Origin: Ichthyophthirius multifiliis
Lineage: Eukaryota; Ciliophora; Oligohymenophorea; Hymenostomatida
Length of the DNA stretch: 64,000 bases
Assembly (NCBI RefSeq): GCF_000220395.1
Contig: NW_004086072.1
Span: 62,001 to 126,000, forward strand
Direction: 5' to 3'
In this document: positions 1-12,864 of the stretch, in pieces
Layout of the letters: each line of letters starts with the position of its first letter
How positions within the stretch are numbered: the first letter of the stretch is position 1
Translations under genes and position numbers: made by a program
Notes under the pieces: generated by a model
Told to the model about the DNA's origin: nothing
Database searches by the model: none
What the model saw: only the letters and a program-made list of their open reading frames with translations

Positions 1-575
1 TATTATTTTATTATATGTCTTCAAAATTCTTTTTTTTTTTTTTTTTTCGAGAAATATTTATATCGTATTGTATTATGAATTTACGTTTTCTAATTTTAAT
101 GAAATTTTTCTATGTTTTTTGTTTTTTTTTGGAGAATCTACTGATTCTTTTGTTTCTATATTTTTTGTTTTTAATTTTATGTGATTATTTTCAATAAATT
201 TAATTCTATATCTTATATTTCTATTAAAAAAAATAATACATAATAAGGAATATTAATATTTTACATTTTATTTTTATTTGGGGTCGGTAAGTTTTAGCAG
301 GCGCTAAGTTTGCTTTAAAAATATTTTATGTTATTTTAGTATTTATTAGATTGTGGCATTAAAATTAATTAATTCTAACTGTTTTAATAAATTAAGCATT
401 TTTATGAAGAAGGTCTTTTTTGTAAAAGAATATTTTTAGCCTGTTTAGAATTAACAGAGCTACTATTTATTTTTAGATTTTATCTAATTTTTTTATTTGA
501 CAAAGTTTAAAAATTATATTCTAAAATTGGGTTATTAAATTGAGGAGAAATATTTATTTTTTTCTGTAAATTCAT
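1..575 (-). CDS. Hypothetical protein, N-terminal part, runs off the left edge
   Basis: Read leftward from an ATG at 575, this frame stays free of TGA to the window edge, about 190 codons, under the code where TAA/TAG are Gln. The first 110 or so residues have a normal mix (Asn, Gln, Lys, Ser, Pro) and begin MNLQKKINISPQFNNP; the more AT-rich stretch near 190-260 may hide an intron. The opposite strand also has open frames, but they read mostly Phe/Leu/Tyr, as expected of the antisense of an A-rich coding strand. No domain is recognised. The C-terminus lies outside the window. The call rests on frame length and composition only. Confidence 0.5.
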
Positions 576-1105
576 AATTTAACTTTGAATATTTTTTATT
601 AAGATCTATATATAAATTGTATTATTTGTTTAAGTGTTTAATACTAAATATCTCTTTTTTTTAGTATTTTATTTTTAATGTCTAAACTACTTTTTATTTA
701 TTTTATTAATAAAAAAAACTTTTCGTTATAAATAGAAAACAAAATTATTAGTTGCTTTTACAATTAAAATATATTTAAAATATAAAGTAAAAATTAGCAT
801 GTAATTAATATTATTAAAATATTAATTATTTATAATAAATTATTTTAAAAATATAAGATTATATTTTTCTCTAAATATAAGATTATATTTTTCTCTAAAT
901 ATAATTAAAATCTTAATTTATTTTTATTATTGCTTCTTTGGTTAATTTACTCCTTTTCTTTTCTTAAAATCTAAAAAATATATCATATGCCTTATTAAAT
1001 TTTAATATTTATGATATTTTTTTTTTTAAAAAAATATTATTTTGTAAAAAATAAATATAATTTAAAAATTAAACAATTAAAAATATTTATCACACAATTA
1101 ATATT
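576..1105. other. Intergenic spacer, divergent gene starts
   Basis: This 530-bp AT-rich spacer separates the minus-strand gene starting at 575 from the kelch gene starting at 1106, so promoters for both presumably lie here. Apart from the two-copy tandem repeat at 851-898 nothing structured is seen. Confidence 0.5.
851..898 (+). repeat. Two-copy 24-bp tandem repeat
   Basis: A 24-bp unit starting ATATAAGATTATATTTTTCT occurs twice in direct tandem (851-874 and 875-898) and begins a third time for 6-8 bases. It is non-coding and looks like a simple local duplication between divergent genes. Confidence 0.8.
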
Positions 1106-3500
1106 ATGTCAATAAAAATATAGACAATTCCTTGCACATAAGGTAAATTATTATAATAAATATATCTAAAAATAAAAAGGTACGTAAACCCCACTATAAA
1201 CAGAAGGACATACAGCCACATTTATTATTTCAATAAATAAAATATTATTATTAGGGGGTTAATCTGGATAAAAGTTAAATGACTTGCATTTGCTTGATTT
1301 AAGTTTTAATAATTATTTTTTAATATATTTTTACAAAATAAAATTAGAAACATTAAAGTGGAGTATATAATAAACTTATGGTTCTCTTGGATCTATTCCT
1401 ACTTAAAGATCTTACCATACAGCATTTTATGATGGTTTTTTAAAAATATTTTTTTTCAATTATAAATTTTTTATTTATTTAAGAGGATATGAATATTTTT
1501 GTCGTTTATGGTGGATTGGGAGATAAAAATAAATCACTTGATGATTTTTATGTTTTAAATATTAGTAATTGGTCTTGGAAAAAGTTATTTATAATGAATG
1601 TTCCTTAATAAAGACATTAACACTCTTTATGTGAAATTTGTAAATTTTATATATAAAGTTATTTATTATAGCTATAATAATTTAATAAAATAAGAAAATG
1701 GATAAAAAGACGTAATCATATTTGGAGGATTATCTTTGCCTGAAAATAAGCTTTTTAATGATGTTTGGTTATTTAATTATTAAAGTATTACAATGTCATC
1801 AAGTTTACCAAATATTACAGGAGTATAATAAATATATTTTATAATTTATTTTATTAAAATAAATATAAAATATAATGTCAAATAAAAAAAAATTTATTAA
1901 AATATAAATTAGGCAAATTGTAAGTGCTTATAAACTAAAGGTGATATACCTTATCCAAGAAGAGGTCACTAATCATTTGTTTGTGATTAATTTTTCTATA
2001 TATTTGGAGGGAGAACAAAAGATAATTGGTAAGAAGATTTTAGCATTTATTAATTAGATTTAAGTATAATTAATTTTTTTTTTTATAAAAACAAAAAAAA
2101 TAAATATTTATTTTAAAAAACTTTTTTTTAGATTTACTTTATTGGAAAAAAATTAAAGTACTAGGTTAAAGTCCAACTCCAAGATCATTTTTTACAGCAA
2201 ACTTAATAGACGAAAATAGATTAATCGTAAAAACATAAATTAGTTAATAAAAGTTACATTTTTATAATATTTTTTACTTAATATAATAAAATTATAGATT
2301 ATAGGAGGTCAAGAAAATGACACATTAAATTCTTCAAACGAAGTTCATTAACTAAATATTTGTAAAAAATATTAATCAATATATATTTTTATAATTTTTT
2401 TTTATTCTTATGTATTTTATAATTATATTTAAATTTTTTTCAATTTGCTTATAATATTAAGCATAATTATCAATAACTTATAAAGAAAATTTTTATTGGA
2501 GTTAACCTTGCATTAGTATAGATAAAGAATTTTAAAGACATGGACATTCTACGACTGCAATTAATGATAATTTTTTAGTTTTATTAGGTATATAATATTT
2601 GTTTAAAAATTATTTTTTTAAATTTATAGGTGGAGTAAACAAAAATATCCTTTAACCACTTGACGTTGTAATTATTTGTGAAGAATATAATGCTGAAGAT
2701 TATTAAATTTAATAAAATGTTTATGAAAAAGCAAAACATTCTAAAAATAAAGAAGAATAATAAACTGATTTAAATTAAATTGAATATTATTAAAAGCTTG
2801 TAAAAGAAGAAGAAAAATTAAAGTTAAAAAAAAATATATTTTTTAAATTATCATCATTTTTTTTAAAAAAAAGTTAATAATTAATAGAAGAATAGAAATT
2901 TTTACAATAAAATAGTTATAAATAAAAAACAGTTAATGATATTCAAAATTTGAAAAATAAGTTAAATGAATTAGATAAACAATATTAGAAATAATATTCT
3001 TATGTAGAGCCTTTGTTTATGATGATAAAATAAGAATAGTTATTTAGCAAATAAATATAAACTTAAAATAATAAATTAGAAAATTTAATAGTCAATTAAA
3101 GTTAATATATAATGAATGTTGATTAATTAATTTTAGGACTATTAAATGGTTATTAAAAAAAAAATATTAATAAATTAATTTTATTTTTCCAATAGATGAT
3201 TATGATGAAGAAGATTAATAATAATAAAATTTAGTGGAATTAATATATAGTAAAAAAGATGAATTTTTATAAAATAGAGAAGAATAAAAAAATCAGTTTA
3301 AAAATTTTAAGAACTATTATGAAAATATAAATAATACCTAAATTTTAACTGAATAAAATATAAACTAAATAGTAATTTTTTTTTTAAAAAAAAATTATAA
3401 TATTATTATTGCCTTTTAAAAAAAGAAAAAATAAATATATTCGAATAACAAAGATTTTGAATAAATCTTATGTGAAACAGAATCTGAAGAAAAGTTATGA
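1106..3500 (+). CDS. Kelch-repeat protein with coiled-coil C-terminal half
   Basis: A multi-exon gene starts at ATG 1106 (MSIKIQTIPCTQG) and stops at TGA 3498-3500. The N-terminal half is a kelch beta-propeller. Blade motifs are visible in order: a GHTATF..ILLLGGQSG blade, an RSYHTAFYDG..VVYGG blade, a second blade with VIIFGG and DVWLFN, a PYPRRGHQSF..YIFGGR blade, TPRSFFTANL..IIGG, and GHSTTAINDNFLVLLGG. Each has the Gly-Gly pair and a following aromatic strand. From about 2690 to the end the protein is Gln/Lys/Glu-rich and predicted coiled coil. Introns of about 40-75 nt lie near 1119, 1298, 1437, 1630, 1830, 2066, 2229, 2359 and 2588, all GT..AG. Kelch propellers are protein-binding scaffolds; the partner is not evident. 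Exon edges in the C-terminal part are approximate. Confidence 0.85.
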
Positions 3501-3862
3501 TACAAATTAAATAGAAATTAAGATTAAGTAAAAATAATGATATTATTTTTTAGATTTTATTGTATTTATTTACATATTAAAATTTAAAGTAAATAAATAA
3601 AATATTCTATGTTTTTATTTTTTTTAAATTAATTTTCATTGTTATTATGTAAATTTAATTTTTTTTAGAAAAAAATATATATTAAAATATTCAACTTTAA
3701 TTAATAAAAAGATTAATATTAAATTGACATAAACAAAATTTCTAATTTTAATCCTTTATAATTTAAATTCAATTATTGTTTTTTTTTTTTTCAAAATATT
3801 GATTCAGTTTAAATATTCGAAAAAAATAATTAAAACTTTGACAAAAATAAAAAAAAATAAAG
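3501..3862. other. Intergenic spacer
   Basis: About 360 bp of AT-rich DNA lie between two genes in the same direction. No gene, repeat or RNA was recognised. Confidence 0.4.
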
Positions 3863-5319
3863 ATGAGTTTTTAAATAAATTTAAAATACAATAATTTGGA
3901 TGAAAAATATAATAAAATACGCCCATTAACAAGTAAGCCACCTTTAATTCCTTAATAATAATTTTTCTTATATAAGAATATAATCTAGATTAAGTAAATA
4001 AATCTTCCTTCAATAAGTAATTTATGTAAATCCCCTTAAGGATCTTTAAATACATCTAAAAATAATATAAAGCCATAATGTAATTCATCTTTAAATAGTT
4101 AAAAAAATATTTGTTAGAAGGAAAATGCTAATTAAGCGAATTATTCATTCATAAAAAAGAACCTATCATAATAACAAAAAAAAAATTATTTAAAAAGACA
4201 TAATAGCAATAATAATTTAAATAATAAAAACATTAATAATAAATCATTTTAACTAAACAAATATATATTTTAAGATAACAAACAATTAATTTAAGCAGAT
4301 AATAATATTATAAAAGCATCTTTAAATACAAAAAACTTATTAAAGACTCCACCAATAACAGCAAAAAGTTGGGTTATTTTAGATGGAAATTCTGGAAAAA
4401 TTTTACATGGAAAATAATAGAATAAAAAAAGAGAAATCGCTTCTTTGACTAAAATTATGACTTGTTATACTACTTTAATTTTTTTCTAAAATGTACTCAA
4501 AAAAGACATTCAAAGAATATTTATTAAAGTTTCTTTTAAAGCATCATAAATAATAGGTATATTTTATAATAATAAAAAATAATAAAAAACATGCATAATA
4601 TAAAAGGTACTTCTGCTAAATTAAAAGAAAATACAATAATTAGTATATATGATTTATTATATGGGTTAATGCTTCCAAGTGGAAACGATTCTGCAGTTTG
4701 TTTAGCAGAAATAGTCGGACTCTTCATGTATTTAAAATAAGTTAAAGATGAAGAAATACTGAATGATATTGTTTTATATGACTATTCATTATTATTAGAC
4801 AAAATCGCATAGTTTAAGAAAAAAATTAATAATTTTTTTGACCCAGTTTAAGTTTTTGTTATTGAAATGAATAAAAATGCAATAAATTTGGATTTAAAAA
4901 ATACTAATTTTACTAATCCACATGGACTTAAAAATATATTTAACACATCTACAGCTTATGATATTGGTCTATTATCGTTTAATGCTTTGTAAATAAGTTA
5001 ATTTTAAAAAATTGTGAATACAAAATAATATAAAGCAACACTTTAAATATTTAATAAATAAAACTAAAAATATGAATTTGCTTAAATCGAGTGGATTAAT
5101 ACTAATAAATTGTTAGAGTTTACGGGGTGGGGTGGTATAAAAACTGGAATTACTGAAAGCGCAGGACCATGCCTGGCTAGTTATATTAAAAATAATAATT
5201 AACATTATATTATTGTTATTTTGTGTAGTAAATCTCTTAATATAAGGTGGGCTGAGTGTTAGAAAATTGCTGATTGGGCTTATGAAAATTTTGATTTATT
5301 ATAAAATTAAAAATAATGA
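3863..5319 (+). CDS. D-Ala-D-Ala carboxypeptidase family protein (peptidase S11)
   Basis: This 468-residue protein is encoded by two exons with a 50-nt intron at 4557-4606; coding length is a multiple of three. The first 165 residues are Asn/Gln/Ser-rich and lack a clear signal peptide. From about residue 170 a penicillin-binding-type transpeptidase fold of family S11 follows: the strand SWVILDGNSGKILHGK, the catalytic SxxK motif SLTK (Ser194, Lys197), the DLLYGLMLPSGND segment with the SxN motif (S256-G-N), the FTNPHGL loop typical of DacA/PBP5, and the KTG motif (K410-T-G). All three catalytic motifs are intact, so activity as a DD-peptidase or beta-lactam-binding serine hydrolase is plausible. 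The family is mainly bacterial and acts on peptidoglycan, which ciliates lack; the real substrate is unknown, and ingested bacterial wall peptides are one guess. Base use matches its neighbours, and the intron and Gln code argue against contamination. Confidence 0.92.
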
Positions 5320-5851
5320 GAATTTTAGTTAATAATTATATATTTTGGATTTACTTTTATTTTAATTTTAATTTTTTGTTAATATTTTTTTGTTATAATT
5401 TTATGAAATTTTTACAAAAGAAAATATCTAAGCATATTTATAAAATAAACATTTAGAAATATATGAAATTTTTTAAAATAAAAATTTATAGATATATCAA
5501 TTGAGATTAGTTTCTTTTAATATGTTGAAATATAATATCGAAAAATAAAATAAATTGATATATTTATTAATATATATATGTACTATTATATAATATATAT
5601 TAATAATATATATTACTTGTTCTCATGTTTCTTATTTTTTTATAATTTTTTTTTAAAAACTCAATCAAAAAAAAATAATAAAAATTAAAATATCTATCTT
5701 TTTAGTTTATTGAGTTTTTTAAAAAAAATTACAGAAAAAATAAAAAAAATTAAATTTATAAACAAGTAATATAATAAACAAAACTTTTTTATATAAATTA
5801 TTATATATTTTTTAATTTTAAAACATTGTATGTATCTAAATAATTTTGATA
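5320..5851. other. Intergenic spacer between converging genes
   Basis: The carboxypeptidase gene (plus) and kinase gene (minus) converge here. The spacer is AT-rich and holds the 169-bp inverted-repeat element at 5607-5775; no gene is seen. Confidence 0.5.
5607..5775. repeat. Inverted-repeat (MITE-like) element, copy 1
   Basis: The left end reads TATATTACTTGTT (5609-5621) and the right end is its exact reverse complement (5761-5773). The inner arms are also related by inversion: a left block ending AAAAACTCAATC near 5662-5673 matches, inverted, the right block ATTGAGTTTTTT near 5709-5720. The whole can fold into a long imperfect hairpin. There is no coding capacity. The same 13-base end and the TTGATTGAGTTTTT core recur elsewhere in the window, notably at 62354-62475. 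A miniature inverted-repeat DNA transposon is likely; target-site duplications are hard to judge in such AT-rich DNA. Confidence 0.6.
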
Positions 5852-8002
<2,151 letters not shown>

Positions 8003-8781
8003 TTTTATTATTTCAATTTTTATTTTTAAATTGATTTTTTGTTTTTATTTTATTGATATGATTATTTATTTATTTCAAAGTTTTAATAATTTATTTTTAT
8101 GAAAAAAATAAAATGCTTTTTATATTTTTATACTATTATGGGTGCTTTTAAATTATTTTTCCTTTTTTTAATGTTTTCGTTTATCTTTTTAAATTAATTT
8201 TAATATTAATATCTAATAAAAAATACAATTTTTATTTAAAATAGATAATTTATAACAAAAATATAAAGTATAAATCATTTTACTTTTTATTACTAAATTA
8301 TATTTTATAGAAATTAATTTATTATTTGTTAATACTGCTTTTTTACTTTTTTAAAAAAAACTTAATCAAAAGAACTAAAAAGGCATTTTTTTTTTTGTTA
8401 TTGAGGTTTTTAAAAGAAATTATATATATAAAGTATAACAAAAACGATATGAAAAAATATTATTTTATTTTTTATATAATTTTTATTTAAATATAAAATA
8501 GATTACTATATATTACAATATCTTTTATGTAAATACTATTTTCTTATTTGTTTTTATGTTTTTCAAAAAATTTATAAAAAAAAATTCTATTTTTAAAAAA
8601 TATATCCATGCTCGAAGAGTAAAAGTAAATAATTCATTATTTTTTATTAAATATTTATTATTTAATTTTTTAATTTATAATAATTTTCTTTTTTTTAATA
8701 TACAAAGTAAAATTACAATTATTGGTATAATAAAATAATATTAAAATTTAAATTAAAAAAAATCTAATAAAAAAATTTAAG
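8003..8781. promoter_or_regulatory. Intergenic region between divergent genes
   Basis: The kinase (minus) and TMEM164-like gene (plus) start at either side, so both promoters should be here. It contains a diverged inverted-repeat element at about 8322-8445. A short open frame at 8556-8738 is not convincing as a gene. No defined promoter motif is recognised. Confidence 0.4.
8322..8445. repeat. Inverted-repeat element, diverged copy
   Basis: The left end TTATTTGTTAATACT (8322-8336) is loosely matched, inverted, by AGTATAACAAAA near 8432-8443. Inside, AAAAAAAACTTAATCAAAA (about 8353-8371) faces TTGTTATTGAGGTTTTT (about 8395-8411). The core resembles the ACTCAATC/GATTGAGT arms of the copies at 5607 and 62354. 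It appears to be an older member of the same family. Confidence 0.4.
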
Positions 8782-9657
8782 ATGAATATAATAAGAAATT
8801 TTATTGATATATATTCTGGAGGAATATACGATGTTAGCTATCAATAATTTTCAGACGGTGGTCCATTATGCTATTATTCATCTACTGTACTTTTTAGAGT
8901 AACTTTATCAATTTTAAGTGTATTAATAAATACAATAATAGTATGGAAATTGAGAAAATTAATTATGAATTGTAAAGAGTTAGACCTAAAGCAAGTAAAA
9001 GACTTAAATCCATCATTATTAGAAAAGTTATCTGGCATAACATTTTTAATAACTTATTTTATATAGACAATATATAAAATATAATCACGTCGTTTAATTT
9101 TTATGCATAACCCATGTCATTATGTAGTTCTATTATCTGCCTATTTATTATTAACTAAAAAATCTAAATTAAAGGCGATTATTTACATTATTTATTAAAG
9201 ATTTATATTTGGGGCTTTAATAGCAATTGTTCTTCCTGATTTAGAAGGCTTAGATTTTATTTATGAAAAAGAACTATTTTTTTTAGAACATTTCTAAGCT
9301 GCTTTTTAAGGTCCTTTGTCTTTAATTCTTTTTGGAAGATATGGATTTTTTGAATTTGATATAAAAGCTATATTTGCACAATAATATTTTGGATTTGCTT
9401 TTTTCAGTTTATATTAAAGATTTATTCTTTTACCTTAAAGTCTTATTAGTTGGGCTAACCTTAATTTCACTTTGTGTTATTCTAAGACGGATCCTATGGT
9501 TAAGTATGTTGGAAATTATTATATATACTTTGCTGATCACTATTTAAATTTAGCCTCATTTATTGGAGTAATTTTAATCTAAATACTTTATTCTTTAATA
9601 TATGGAATTAATTAAGTAGTATCTAAATTAATATAAATAAAATAAAAAAGTGAATGA
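8782..9657 (+). CDS. TMEM164-like multi-pass membrane protein
   Basis: A single-exon gene encodes 291 residues, ATG 8782 to TGA 9655-9657. About six hydrophobic helices are visible, including VLFRVTLSILSVLI, KLSGITFLITYFI, HYVVLLSAYLLL, IFGALIAIVLPD, LSLILFGRYGFFEF and FIGVILIQILYSLIYGI. The motif MHNPCHYVVL around Cys112/His113, with the positive charge before it, matches the NPCH signature of the TMEM164 family. Human TMEM164 is an ER acyltransferase implicated in making polyunsaturated ether phospholipids, and that cysteine is functionally important. A similar lipid role here is inference. The length matches the family (about 300). It diverges from the kinase gene and has no partner gene in line. 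Confidence 0.7.
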
Positions 9658-10001
9658 TATATTATAAATGCTATATAGTATAGTATATTTATTATTTAAT
9701 TTTATTTAATTATTTAAATTTATTTTATTGATTTATATATTTAATTTATTATATATTATTAATATTTTTTAAAAGTAGCTGCTCCTTAACAAATAAAATG
9801 TATTTTTTATAATTAAAATAATGATTTTAATTAAAATATTTAATATATATTTAGAAATAAATAACTAGGCATTAAGTTTTAATAATTAATTTAATTAAAA
9901 AAAATATATATATGTTTACTTAAATAAAAACTATTTATTTTTTATTTTTATTTTTTTGTAACTATAAATAAATATATATATAATAGTTATTATAAAATAA
10001 T
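9658..10001. other. Intergenic spacer
   Basis: About 340 bp, almost pure A+T, between two genes in the same direction. Nothing recognised. Confidence 0.4.
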
Positions 10002-12086
10002 ATGTTGAATAATTGGCATAAAGATGTATAATTTTTTATGTATAGTTAATTTAAAATTTTCTTAACAAAAAAATAAAAATTATAAAAATAAAAAAGAATA
10101 TAAAATTTGAAGAAAAACTAAATATTTTAAGAAAAGAATTTATAGAATATGATTTGAATTTTGACGAATATATTACTAAAGAAGAACTATGTAATATACT
10201 AGATTAAAAGGTATGCAATAAGATATATAATATAAGTATTTTTTAAAAAATACAGTTAAATTAAAAATTTGACAGAGATTTAATAGAGCAATTATATGAT
10301 TAAACAAGCAAAGATTATTAAGGAAAATTTAAAGTTGATAATTTCATAAAAGTGTATTTAGAAGCAGAGGATATATTAGTTTCAAAAATATAAAACGAAA
10401 ATAAAAATTTAGAAGAACTAAATCGTATAAAAAGGGAGCATTAAAACAAACTTGAAGAAATTTGCGAATAAGAAATTAAAAATGCTTACGGATTAATGAA
10501 AGGCTCCTATATATAAATAGTTGTAATTTCTGCAACTAATTTATAGTTATTTAAGCATAAATGTGAACCTTGTGTAACATTAATAATAGATAAATAAAAA
10601 TAATAAACAGGTGTTGCTTACAAAAATTAAAATTAATATAACTGGAATAATTAATTTATTTTGTAAAAATAATAAATATATTTTTTTCAAAAAAATGGTT
10701 TATTATATATATTTTATTTATAAAAATATTATAGCAATATTGAAACTGGATTAGAAACCCTATAAGTAATAGTAAGTAATTTTGATTAATAAACCTAGGA
10801 TAGCTTTTTAGGATAAATATTTATTCCTTTAAAAAGTTTAAGTGATTAATAAAGAATTGTGGAAACTTATTAATTATATAATTAATAAGGGTAAATAACA
10901 ACAGGTTTAATAACTCTCAGTCTATAATATATACATTCTAAAGTATACTTTAATTTATTTTATGCATTTTAATTAAATTAATTTATAATATTTATTATTT
11001 TTGTTAACAAAAAGAATAAATTTTTAGAATAAATGATAAATTAATAAAATAATTAGATAAAAATTATTAATGAAGATATAAAAGATTATCAAATAACATT
11101 AGAATCTTTATATTAACCTTTTAAATCATTACTTAGATATTATAAAACGAAAAACGACATGCAAGAAATAGAACAAATAAATGATAGTAAAATTAATTAA
11201 AGAATCGAATATGAAAACAGCAAAGTTAAAGCTATTCCTTCAAGTTAAAATTAATAGCACAATATTACCTTATATACAAGATTATTGACTTTGATTTTGT
11301 TTATAATAAGTTTATTCATTTCATTTAATAAAACTACTTTTATAGATGTAATAATAATTATATAAATATATAAATTTAATTTTTTATTAACCTTTGAAAC
11401 TTTAAATGTAAATATAGATAATGATATGTTTGATATATATGGCATTATATTAACTCAATTAAATGAAGGTTAAGTAAGCTTATTTCTTGTGTATTTCTAC
11501 TTTAATTTCATTTCTTTTAGATATGTTTTGGTTAATAATATTTGCTGAAGTAATATTTTTTATAAATATAAAAATATAATATTTAAAAATAAAGCATTGG
11601 TGGAGTCCTTAGAAAGGTTCTTTAGCAGATAACATGGCTGATGTTTATTTTAAAGAAGCAGTTGTTTTGTTGTCTTATATTTCAATAATTGTTAAAGTAA
11701 CATTTTTAATTATATTTTTTTATTTTTTTTATAAGTTCGCTTTAATTGCTTTTTTATGGTTTTATTCTTAACATTTAGAATATTTAAGATAATAAGAATG
11801 CAATAATTTTATTTAATTTCCCTCCTAAGGCTAAAAAAATTTAATATATAATTTAGTTATAAATAATCCTTTGTAAGAATAGGAAAATGCAGCATAAGTT
11901 TATTAAACTTTCGGTAATTAAAATTTTAATAATTAGTAAAGAATTAAAAATAATTTTGTTTCTGGAATCACTTCTCCTTTTTAAATTAGTTCACCTATTA
12001 AAGTTCAATAAAGTATTATAAAATATATAAATATTTTTTAATTAGTATTTTTCATTATATTAGCTTTTAAAAGTCAAAAAATATGA
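10002..12086 (+). CDS. EF-hand / C2-domain protein with C-terminal membrane segments
   Basis: A multi-exon gene begins MLNNWHKD at 10002, followed by a likely intron 10026-10096, and stops at TGA 12084-12086. An EF-hand loop (DLNFDEYITKEE, with the 1-3-5-7-9-12 ligands) is followed by a weaker second hand near DQTSKDYQGKFKVDNF. A coiled-coil linker leads to a C2 domain: IQIVVISATNLQLF, CVTLIIDKQ, an exon join after NWNNQFIF, LQVIVSNFD and GQIFIPLKSL. After another coiled segment come hydrophobic helices near 11280-11400 (LLTLILFIISLFI and following) and 11520-11570 (FWLIIFAEVIFF), and a pair near 11680-11760. Ca2+-regulated membrane binding or tethering is the natural reading. The aspartates usual in C2 Ca-binding loops are few. 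No named family was recognised. Introns also lie near 10210, 10663, 10942, 11467 and 11697. Confidence 0.75.
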
Positions 12087-12864
12087 ATAACTCTATTATA
12101 AATAAATATCTTGTAAAATTTTAGATAATCCTATTTTTTATCTAAAGAATAAATAATAAATATAATGCTAATTTTTATATTTATTGTAAATTTATATTTT
12201 TTTTATAATGTCATTAATAAATATATATCAATTTTTATATATTTAATTAACAAATTTAATATTATTATTTATATGCTAGATATTTTTCAAAATAATTTTT
12301 TTTTTTTTGTTATATTTTATGTTGTTTATATATTTAAATAAATAAAAAGGATTTAATATAAAATAAACAATAAAGTATATTAATATAATAAGAGACAATA
12401 AAATTTAATATAATATTTTTTTTATTTATTATTTGATTTTATAAAATTTAATAATATAAATATTATTTTCATATTAATTATTAAAAAAATTAAAAATAAT
12501 TAAATTAAAACATAACCACAAAATAATTAACAAAATACTAAAATACTAAGACTAAAATTAATCCCTTAAAATTTTTTTAATATTAAAGAATTATTCCATT
12601 CTTTAAATAAGAAAAAAAACTAATATAACTTGTTCATTAATTTTTTTATTTTTATTGTATTTTTTAAAAAAAAAATTACTTTTTTCAATTATTTCTGACA
12701 TATTTTTTATTGTTCATTAATTTTTTTTTATAAAAATTACAGTTAAGATAAAAAATAAATAATAACTAAAACCTAAATCAAGTATAAAAAAATATTCATT
12801 AAATTAATAGAAATTGTTAAAAATTTATAAAATTTAAATAAAATTAGTTTATTTAAATAGAAAA
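12087..12864. other. Intergenic spacer
   Basis: About 780 bp, extremely AT-rich. Two related stretches containing TTGTTCATTAATTTTTTT (near 12630 and 12711) and a later TATAAAAATTACAG recall parts of the inverted-repeat family, but no clean element could be drawn. No gene seen. Confidence 0.35.

Noticed and set aside
15-197. Plus-strand frame beginning MSSKFFFFFFF
   Set aside because: It is poly-Phe antisense to the minus-strand gene at the left edge.
8556-8738. Short plus-strand frame MFFKKFIKKNSIFKKY
   Set aside because: It is 60 codons in a genome with one stop codon, with no conserved motif, no supporting splice sites, and it ends just before the TMEM164-like gene.
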